From positions 21,208,001 to 21,272,000 of the forward strand of contig CP142453.1 of the NCBI GenBank assembly GCA_038049695.1: a stretch of 64,000 nucleotides of DNA, written 5' to 3'. The position numbers were made by a program, and so were the translations under genes. This DNA comes from Cinnamomum chago. Lineage: Eukaryota > Streptophyta > Magnoliopsida > Laurales > Lauraceae. Within the stretch, counting starts at the first letter, position 1. Each line of letters begins with the position of its first letter. Under the pieces are notes generated by a model. That model saw only the letters and a list, made by a program, of their open reading frames with translations. It was not told the origin of the DNA and did no database searches. Of this stretch, positions 55,736 to 64,000 are shown one piece after another.

Positions 55736-57990
55736 GACAAATATCTTGGTCTTATTCGCAGCATCATCCTTTTGTGGCCCTTCTCATTCTGAGACAAGTT
55801 GAATCTATTGATCTGGCAACACCCCTCTTCAAGATGAACTTATTTTGGATTGCAACCCCTCAGGCATCGTCACCTTCGAGGAGGCTTGGTAGGAAATTAA
55901 TGTTAGAATTATTGGGCTTAAGTGTGGCCCAATGACCATACGCCCTTCTGGGTCCCCACTTTGGAAGACCAACTCACATAAAGATTCCCATATTGGTCAG
56001 TCTCCTTAATTGAAGCGTCTTTGGTGTTTATGGAAAGTTGCTAATTGAATAGAGTTTCATATGCTTAGAGGAATCTAAATCCTAATTAAGTTGAGACTGC
56101 ATGATGGGAAGAGAGTTGTCAAAGAAAACATATATACATGGTTTAGAGGTTACAACTTCTCTCTATACAATACATTGATTGTTCCATCGATATCACATAG
56201 AAAAATCGTAGTTGAGGAGAGTAGTAAATCCCATCTCAAAATTAGTGGTTCAGATCAGGCAAATGCGATGGAGTCAAGTATACGATCAATCTCAAGATTA
56301 TGTTATGTTATTCAAATCAATCGTATATTTATGAAGATCGAATTTAAGTTATGTTAGTCCAAAAACTAAAATTAGAACAAGATCAACAAAGGAACCTTAG
56401 GCTGACTTGGTTTGGAGTAAATTTGGACACCCAAGGCTTTCATGTTTCATATGGAATCTTCTGCAAAGGAAAACCCAGACTCACGTATGGGTTCAATCAG
56501 TAGGTGTTCAGCGAGCTTCCAGTTGTCCTCTTTGTAGTTCAAATAGGGAGACTGATTGTTGAGGTCAACGTCCACCCTCGCTCTTGAGTGGTCATAATTG
56601 TGGTCGAGTCCAAGCCCTCACCATGAAAGCATTGTTGTGCCGTTTCACATCACCGATTGGTTTTGGGATAAATGGTAACTCAATGGGGTGTAATATCCTA
56701 CAAGTGGTATCACAAGCAATGCCCCTTGGGGCAATGACTTCAATTTCCAATGATGATAAGGTTCGAGATATTTTCATAGATTTGTCTTATTGAATACTAC
56801 CGTCAACAAAATGTAGCATGAGAATTTAAAAAGATCGATATTAGCTTCTTCGATAAGAGGCTGAACGAAACTCGTCTAATCTGCTAAATTGCAAGCTGCT
56901 GAAAATTCCAGTAGGTGTTGTAAACACTAAGTTTTGAACAAGGATTGGGGCAGGATGTAACCATTGCAGGCGAACCATAAGAAGGAGATGAGGTTGAAGA
57001 AGACCGATGTTGCAAGCTTTCTTCCAAGGCCATCTGTACCCAAAGTCCTATTCTTTACATGACTCGCTTCCCTTTTCCTATTCTTTCTAGCTCCTTCAGG
57101 GGCATGTAATCTTTTTTTGGGGGCCCCAGGCCCTCGTTTCTTTTTCTTCCTTCTTATACAAATCTTACCTTCCGTCATAAAAATAATAAATAAAAAATAA
57201 AAAATAAAAAAAAAGAAGAAGAAGAAGAAGAAGAAGAAAGAAAATATCTCAAATGAGATTGAAAAGGGGAGCATGATATGGGTTGCATATGCCAAGTACA
57301 TTTGTGGTCAAATACTTGAGGATTTGAGGAAATGATGCTATACAAGGCATTTTAATCAGGTTAATGATAGTTTTCTACCTGATAAGAAAATATTTGCTAT
57401 AACCACTAGTGCAGTGTAAGTCATGTACAAATTTACCCTAGCTAGAATCAATAAAACTTTTATAGTCCCTATTCCCTAGATGGTGAATCCTCAAAATATA
57501 ATGATCTCAACCCATTATTTATGTAATCTGCCTCTCCTTACTTGTCCTCAGCTTTCAATGGAAGTGCTTAAAGAGGGTCATCTTGGTAAGATATTCTCTT
57601 AATTCTCTCATTCAGAAAATCCTTGAAGCTTGCCCAAGATGTGATTCTTGTTGGAAGATAACTGAACATACTTTATTTCACTATAATTTCGCCCAAGTTG
57701 TCTAGTATCGAGTATGGGGCTATTATTCCATCCTATGAATGTTAATAATATTGTTGAATGGTGGAGTAGATACTTTTGAGTCTGCTTGACTGGATCTCCC
57801 ATCCCTTAAAAGATCCTTGGACCAAATGATGGGTTTTAGCAATACAGCATGCCATTTGGAAAGCCTGGAATAACAACATGTTTAAGGAAAGTGCTAACCC
57901 ATGGCTTTAGCCGAAGGATAGTGGAGATGTGCATGTTTTTTCAGATGTGGCTTTAAAGCATCTAGTACTTGGGAAGTTGCATTTGGATGC

Positions 57991-57994
<4 letters not shown>

Positions 57995-58031
<37 letters not shown>
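57995..58031 (+). repeat. (TA)n microsatellite
   Basis: About eighteen TA units inside the LINE relic. Confidence 0.85.
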
Positions 58032-58035
<4 letters not shown>

Positions 58036-58311
58036 TATAATGGAATTTTTTATGGTGCAGGAACTTCCAAAAGAACAAAGTTCATCTCGTCCAAGGAAGC
58101 TGAAGCGTGTGCAATCATGCATGAAATAAAGCTAGCTCACTGGAAAAGTTTTGATCCAATTAAAGGATATGGGGAGTGGGACATTGAGGATTTGATTTTG
58201 GACAATTTGGAAATTGCTGAGAGTTTTGCTAGCATCAACTTCTGCGACATTCCTAGGAAGCCTGATTATGCAGCGCGCCTTGTGGCTAAAATAGCCTTCA
58301 ATTTTTATTGA

Positions 58312-59134
58312 GATGAACGTTAGTTTGATCAATTCTCGGACTAGTTATGTAAACTTCTGTTCTCTTGTTCCTTAAAAAAAGTGCACATGAGTCTGTTGAT
58401 TCCAATAAACCAAACACTAAAATGAAACTGAATGATAAGTTCTCATAAATAATACCCCCAAAAAATAAAACCATAGTATCATAGATTTTACTTAGGAACA
58501 ATTTACTCTATTGCACCCTAACTACATTACGGTTAGAGGATAAATCAAAAGAACATGACTTTTGCACTTACAAAAGCTTCTGTCATGAATTAAATCCTCC
58601 TCTTTCTGTTCATTCTTGACAAGCTGCATGCATCTCACCAACAAAAAATCCCGATCGATGATTGCGGTGAAGAAGCCCATTTGAGAACTTGGAGACAATT
58701 AAATTTGTGATGATTTATGATAGTTGGAAGCCCATTTGTAGAAAGTTCCCCATTCAACGAATCAGCTACTGAATTTCTCCACAAGAAGCTCTGAGGACAC
58801 GACACCAGTGAACTAGTAGAACAAACAACAACACAGGCATGAAAATGTAAGCTAGCTAGCTATAGTACAAATATAAATTTTTGATGCGCCTTCTAAACAG
58901 CGCTCTTAATCGTGCCTGAGCCATGGAGTGCTTGAGTTTTATATAATCCCATATTACCTTGATTCATATGCTTTCCTCTTATCAAGATCCCAATTGAAAA
59001 TTGTTTCATTTCACCTTTTCTTCCCGATAAGGCATACCATGAATGATCATATAAATAAACACAGCAAATAACTTATGTAATTGAGACAACCTGTACACTT
59101 AAGTTAAACAAGCTCAATACAATACGATAGTTTA
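58312..59134. other. intergenic, 3' side of the zinc-finger gene
   Basis: No coding region is supported. The part next to 59135 is probably the 3' UTR of the minus-strand zinc-finger gene. Confidence 0.4.
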
Positions 59135-59692
59135 CTATGGTTCATGGCCAAGTCGAAGCTCCAAGTCCAATTCATCATCCTCCCAATCCTTCTTCTCTTC
59201 TTCTCCATCCTTCACTTGCGCCGGTTGAACTTGTGCACTTGACCCAACATTCAAATCCTCCCCAAATAGACTTAGTCGTCGCGGTGGCATTCGAACACCC
59301 GAATTATCCCCATAAAATGCTTTTGAGTGTTGCAAGCTAGATGTTGAAGTAGGAACATGGTGATAATTTGTTGGTGGGGGCACTGTATGATAGGATGGGT
59401 GGTTTTGCAACGGCTGTGGTGTAAAGCCAGAATATGCGATGTCACTGCCTGACCTACTAGAGACCGAGGGAGGGGTCTGCTGCCTAATCCGAGCTCTATC
59501 TCGTCGATGAATGTTCATGTGGCCGCCCAAGGCTTGTGCAGTAGAGAAGCCTCGCTTGCAGAACATGCACTCATAGAACCGCCCGGTGCCGGTTTCATCA
59601 TCGATGATCTGCGGCCGATCACTTTCTTCACTTGAATCCTTTGTGTCTTCAGCTTGGCCACTTTCCATGGCAGTAAGACTTGTATTAGTCAA
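59135..59692 (-). CDS. single C2H2 (QALGGH) zinc-finger repressor, TAC1/SUPERMAN-type
   Basis: A 185-aa intronless protein. Residues 40-62 form one plant-type C2H2 finger (C42, C45, H58, H62) with the QALGGH signature (53-58), followed by the basic [13 protein letters not shown] segment typical of the TAC1/SUPERMAN subgroup. The middle is Ser/Pro/Tyr-rich. The C-terminus ends with an EAR repression motif, LDLELRLG (175-182); EDLNVG upstream is a second possible EAR-like site. Family members are nuclear DNA-binding regulators, usually repressors acting through TOPLESS co-repressors in organ growth or hormone responses. Which member this is cannot be decided. The 5' leader contains a long CT repeat. 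Confidence 0.9.
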   Translation of the reverse strand: MTNTSLTAMESGQAEDTKDSSEESDRPQIIDDETGTGRFYECMFCKRGFSTAQALGGHMNIHRRDRARIRQQTPPSVSSRSGSDIAYSGFTPQPLQNHPSYHTVPPPTNYHHVPTSTSSLQHSKAFYGDNSGVRMPPRRLSLFGEDLNVGSSAQVQPAQVKDGEEEKKDWEDDELDLELRLGHEP

Positions 59693-59696
59693 TTTG

Positions 59697-59698
<2 letters not shown>

Positions 59699-59747
<49 letters not shown>
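59699..59747 (-). repeat. (GA/CT)n repeat in the zinc-finger gene leader
   Basis: About 24 dinucleotide units lie between the TATA box and the start codon, CT on the coding strand. CT-rich leaders and GAGA-type sites are common in plant genes; this one is unusually long and pure. Confidence 0.9.
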
Positions 59748-59752
<5 letters not shown>

Positions 59753-59755
59753 TGT

Positions 59756-59761
59756 TTTATA
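59756..59761 (-). promoter_or_regulatory. TATA box of the zinc-finger gene
   Basis: CTATAAAAC on the minus strand, 64-69 nt before the ATG. The expected start site falls within the CT repeat. Confidence 0.65.
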
Positions 59762-60289
59762 GAAGAGTTAGAGGCGTGGGGGAAAAGGGACAAGTAGAAA
59801 ACATTGGCATTGTCAAGGTCCCTCATTGAAGGTGTGTTGAAGTAGACACGGTTTTGACGTATTCTCAAATGAACTATTTCATTCAGCCGGCCTGCATGTG
59901 GATCCCACCTTGCTTCTCACCATTTAACTCTATTTTCTATAAATAATTGAACTCATGATGCTGTCCCTAGCTAGCATGTTAATCTCGGCCTATTGTAGTG
60001 TGATCAAACTCACTGATTTACACTTCAACCTATAATCAATTTTTTTAAAGAAAAAGTCCGAGTTTTTAGCTCATTTGAAGTATCATAAACCATTAAATTG
60101 ATCATGTGGAAAATATAATCAAGTGTTACATGCTCCAACTGTACCTGAAATTGGTTTTTATTTTTTTGGTAAAGAGCTGTACATGGAAGTTAAGTTCCTA
60201 TGGAGTAAAATTTGGAAAAGCAAACTATGTAGAGTTATTAGTGGATGGTGCTAAAGGTCATGTGCTGCGAATTGGATAAATTAGGGAAT
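59762..60289. other. upstream region of the zinc-finger gene
   Basis: Promoter-side sequence with no coding evidence. Confidence 0.4.
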
Positions 60290-61070
60290 GTTTTCCTACT
60301 AGCAAACTGCGTACTTCCCATATACAATTCAGCTTGTGGGCCCACTTGCAGGGATGCCTACTTACAGCGGGGATAGGGTTCATGGAAGGGTCTCCTTATG
60401 GTTAAGAGTCAATAAAGAAGAAAAACTGTATTAGATCATCATAGCCCTTCATTTAAAAGCCATAAAATTTAGTGGTCTTTTAACCGTAGCTTTTTTTGAG
60501 ATTCAATCCAAAGATGGATGAAAGTTAAAAGAGAGCGGAATTGGGCCGGCCTAGTGCCAAATCATGGGGGAAGAGAGTTGAAAGGGTATCCAACAATGAA
60601 AGGTGGGCCCCATAGAGCTAAACCACATACTTATATTGCTCCTAGGAGAGCATTTCTTGGATAAATCATATATTAATTGCCATTACAGACTCGTTGCATA
60701 AAAAGGGGGTCATTTATGTCAAGAGTTTTTTGAAAATTTTCACCTACGAGCAAATCGCATAATGTGTAGTGTAGTCTAGCTTGTAGGGCCCACTTGGATG
60801 CATTTCTATCAATATTAGTGATATGATGGATGGAAAGGTCTCTTTATAGATAAAGTTAAAAAATAAAATAAAATCAGTCTCATCCGATTATCTTAGTCTT
60901 TGATTTAACTGTATTAAAGTTTAACGGTTTGGTAACCATAGACTTTTTTAGATTCAATCTAATGGCCGATAAAGGTTCGATGGGCATAAAATTAGACATT
61001 GGTGCCGGACATAGGAGGAGGAGAGAGTCCTTAAGAGCTGAAATGATCAAATGTGAGCCCAAGTGGCCTA
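60290..61070 (+). repeat. two diverged tandem copies of a ~330-bp repeat
   Basis: 60290-60620 and 60735-61070 share blocks in the same order: AGCAAA.TGCGTA, AGCTTGT.GGGCCCACTTG, GGAAGGGTCTCCTTAT, a CCGTAGCTTTTTTTGAGATT-type block and a final GAGAG segment. Similarity is patchy, about two thirds by eye. Class unknown. Confidence 0.5.
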
Positions 61071-61969
61071 CATTCCCGCATGCAGACTTACATGGTCGTC
61101 GCAGTCGATGCCGTGAAATCAGGAATCAGGAGGGTCCCCCGGGCCTGTGCATGCAGACTTTGTTTGGAGGTGAAATTTCTCATGTTTTATGTCTCTCTTC
61201 TTTGTCTCCCTTTGCAGCTCTTTAGCACTTTCAGTTAGGTCTTTCTCCAACGCGCTTTGCTGTTCCCTGGCCTCCTTCCTCCTGTTTTGTAGCGTTTGTT
61301 TGGTATTTACTTTGATTAAGCACTGCCTAAAAGCTGTAATTAAAATAAAAAAGAACAAATTAAAGATTAAATGATGATGTGTTTATGTCTCATCAATCTA
61401 ATGATAGAAAGAACTTTAATGGCAAAAAAACGTTGTTGACCCACTCCCAAAACAAGGGGGGAATGAGATTGTTAATGAACTGCTCAGATTTCAATGGTGG
61501 GCTCCACTGATAGATTTATAATGATGGGCTCAAGGAATTCAGAGTTCTACGTACCACAGAAGACCTAAAATCTTTAAGAATATACTCTTTCCAAACACCC
61601 CCCTAAAGGTAGATAATGTGAAAGGAGATTACAATATTTGTAACATGGGTATGAAAAACGGATTCAGTCCTTCAGGACCCACAAAAGCTTGATGGTTTGT
61701 TTGGTCTATTTCTCCTTCTCTGTCATGTTTGAATTGAAAACATACATATATAACAACTGGAGGAATGGAAATCTTCTTTCATGGTGTCATAGATTCAAGA
61801 CAAAATCATTATAATATGTGGAATGGTTGAAAATTTCTTGTTTCAATAGATTATTTCACATGGAACCCACTTTGTTGGAATTGACGGGTCAGGAAACTGT
61901 CACAAGACCGGCCCTCTGTATCCTCCAGACAGATACTAGCAAGAATTAGGTATTTTATCTAATAGGAAT

Positions 61970-61972
<3 letters not shown>
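61071..61972. other. intergenic, nothing recognised
   Basis: No supported gene; short frames only. Confidence 0.4.

Positions 61973-62026
<54 letters not shown>
61973..62026 (+). repeat. (TA)n microsatellite, ~54 bp
   Basis: Pure TA run directly beside the left end of a MITE. Confidence 0.9.
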
Positions 62027-62030
<4 letters not shown>

Positions 62031-62412
62031 GAGCAAGGCTCTCCTAAGCTCAAGCTTAGGAAAAAAGTTCGTAAGCTCATGCTTGTGGGGCCCACCTTTG
62101 ATCCATCCAAATGTACCAAACATATGACTTCCCTAAATTGAACATGTCCACCAACTTTCGGTCAGATCCGAATTTACTCAACTGTTGGATTGACTATGTA
62201 TCAATCCAAATGGACTGTAACCGTTAAACTTTTGGGCCCATATGGAGATGATAGAAATCTCATTTGAGGCTAATTTTTTGTAGAGAGGAAGATCCCATGG
62301 AGTCTTTGAAATCCCCCCTACCCCCATCCCCATGTGGGGCCCCAGGTGGGCCCCACCACACACTTGAGTTTACCTTATTCTAAGCTTGAGCTTAGGAGAG
62401 CTGGCCCCATAT
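62027..62412. mobile_element. MITE with palindromic TIR motif
   Basis: Left CTCTCCTAAGCTCAAGCTTA and the inverted right end share CTCTCCTAAGCTCAAGCTTA exactly. Weaker similarity continues to TGTGGGGCCCACCT on one side and TGGTGGGGCCCACCT on the other. The exact outer ends and target duplication are unclear because the left flank is a TA repeat; a TA duplication (Stowaway-like) is possible. Confidence 0.7.
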
Positions 62413-64000
62413 ACAAGACCTGTTACATTTCATATATGGCATGTTTGTAATACTATTATTATCTAAAACTATGAGCAACTTGAGGATATTTTTCCATGCA
62501 AGGGAAGAACACAGATAGCTTTATGTGGTATTGGGATGCTGATGCTAGTCTGCGTTTACTATTATTTAATACTATTTTTTCTCATTGAAGTGTCCCTTAA
62601 TTACTTTAAAAAAAATCTCATTGGAACTTAGAGATAGAAACATAATTAAGATAAGGGTCTAACTGTTTGCATGGAATTAAATTGCAGGGAATTCGTGCTA
62701 AAATGAAAAGGTTTAGATGTAGAAGTGACTATGACTTTTTTTTTTTTTTTAGTATTTGATTTACTAGATGGTTCTCGTGAGCCATCAGAGGATCCAAATC
62801 ACAACATGGCTTTAATTTTAAAAGGGTGCACCCAATTTTGTAGGGGCCACCTTAACGGATTCTGAATTACCAATGGCTGAGGGAGGAGGATTGGGATGGA
62901 ACCATTGCCCATGGCCCACTTGGGGCCTGCAAATGAGTTGACTCATTCCCCAAAAAAAAAAAAAAAAATGACAAAAAAAAAAAAATGAAAAAGCCTTGCA
63001 TGGAGTTTTTTTTTATCTTCCTCGTTGAATAGGTTTATTAGTGCCTTCGAAGGATGTTATTCTATTCATTGATTAGGATTTACTTCTAATTTTCTTTAGG
63101 CCAGTTTGTTTGCTCCATATTGAGTTCTTAGAAGCTAGAAGCTCTTATTTATACATGCCTTCCTACCAAAGGGTCTAGAATTTAGTGAGTACAAGTGAAG
63201 ATGTAGAAATGGCCAACAAACAGTCTCCTTTAGGTAAGAAACCACATTTAGAAGATTCAGTGAGCATGGCTAGACTTGAAGAGATGCTTTGAGTCCATTC
63301 TTATATCTATATCGGGGACATATGAATGGTGGAAGAAGTCAGTTTTGCAATCATCAAAAAAAGATCATTTTTGTTAAAAACTTAATCTTTTTAGGTGTGA
63401 ACCTTGAATGCGTTGTGCAAGAGCATTCATCTTGCCTCCATCATTTGGTATCTATCAAAGCAAGATTTTCTCCCCTGGTGGAACACAGAAATCCATTGTC
63501 TACTAGATGATCTTTGTTTTTGCCTTTCATCTTTTTTGACCCGGCTCTCTATTCATTCTATTCCTATTTGAATGCAATGATGGAATTCATTGGCCTCCCA
63601 AGCCGCAGCTACAACAATGCATTTCCTTTTTCATCTTAGAGTGAAATCAAACACCCCCCATATAACTAACATATCTGAAGAGTTGCATCTTAGATATAAC
63701 TCCCATTTTCCAACTCCAGCCAATAGACCATTCATCAGGAACCACCCCTATAGGTCCTATCTTGTCCTTGTCGAAACCCATGAAAAGAAGGGGGTTGAAA
63801 AAACAGGGAACAGAAGAAGAAGAACCCAAATCCATTACCTGCTAGGGATCTTAGTATCTTACCCCCTCACCATCTTTTCCAAACTACACTGACCTGCTTC
63901 TATATCAATCCCCAAACCTTCAACTAGCTTACTCCCAAAGTCAATCAATCCACTTCTAAGTGGGTTGCTCATAGGCCAACCCATCCCGGGCCAAGTCCAC
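62413..64000. other. intergenic, nothing recognised
   Basis: AT-rich, with A and T runs at about 62737-62751 and 62950-62985. No gene is supported up to the window end. Confidence 0.4.

Larger units (their letters stand above)
54440..58311 (+). pseudogene. decayed LINE (reverse transcriptase and RNase H remnants)
   Basis: Pieces of one plant LINE reading frame follow in order on the plus strand. At 54471-54659 lies the end of reverse transcriptase (KLEGWKMRTLFFAGRLILVK, then VLASIP). At about 56425-56560 there is a zinc-finger-like RVT segment (FIWNLLQRKTQTHVWVQSVG, then SSCPLCSSNRETD). Another CPRCDSCW segment lies near 57635. At 58060-58311 an RNase-H-like tail has SSKEAEACAIMHEIKLA. Frames are broken by many stops. 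Unrelated DNA interrupts it, including 55010-55735, an A/GAA-rich block at 57180-57240 and a (TA)n run at 57995-58031. Confidence 0.65.

Noticed and set aside
61119-61358. Charged minus-strand frame resembling a coiled coil
   Set aside because: Short, no partner exons, no promoter signals and no conserved motif.

Overview
The window is nuclear DNA of a flowering plant. Genes with introns are sparse in AT-rich sequence, transposable elements of typical plant families are abundant, and the few host genes are plant types (a CYP96-like P450, a QALGGH zinc finger, a plant Bet1-type SNARE). The exact lineage cannot be fixed from the sequence. Most of the 64 kb is transposon-derived. Five host-type genes are supported: an intronless CYP96A-like cytochrome P450 (minus, 10121-11722); two near-identical copies of a small intronless 105-codon gene (minus, 18818-19135 and 22547-22864); a five-exon Bet1-type Qc-SNARE (plus, 39635-47713); and a single C2H2 zinc-finger gene with an EAR motif (minus, 59135-59692). 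Layout: 1-10 kb holds a Tourist-like MITE, two SINE-type insertions, and a short Mutator-type element (3137-7053) into which a 3.2 kb element best read as a solo LTR (3530-6765) has inserted. 10-12 kb is the P450. 12-18 kb is intergenic with a hAT-type remnant, a dispersed repeat and a truncated LINE 3' end. 18.8-23.0 kb is a recent rearrangement: a 478/479-bp segment carrying the whole small gene is present twice as a direct repeat, and the 3.25 kb between the copies begins exactly with the 5' LTR of a Ty3/gypsy element, followed by primer-binding site, gag, an antisense repeat block and a GC-rich block, with no pol and no 3' LTR. 23.3-29.2 kb is a Mutator-like element with ~400-bp terminal inverted repeats, a gutted transposase and an intact two-exon fragment of the plant mobile domain. 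29-33 kb is a MITE cluster. 32976-39087 is a structurally complete, probably autonomous Mutator-like element with 103-bp inverted repeats, a perfect 9-bp target duplication, a 965-aa transposase and a convergent 132-aa GRF-zinc-finger/membrane protein gene. The SNARE gene starts 538 bp beyond it; its first intron is ~6.7 kb and contains a hAT-type element and a foldback element. 48-54 kb is intergenic, 54.4-58.3 kb is a decayed LINE, and 59-64 kb has the zinc-finger gene plus repeats. The most noteworthy points are the two Mutator-like elements, each with a transposase (or relic) and an unrelated accessory gene facing each other and reading inward from the two ends, and the apparently young duplication of a host gene around a one-ended retrotransposon insertion.
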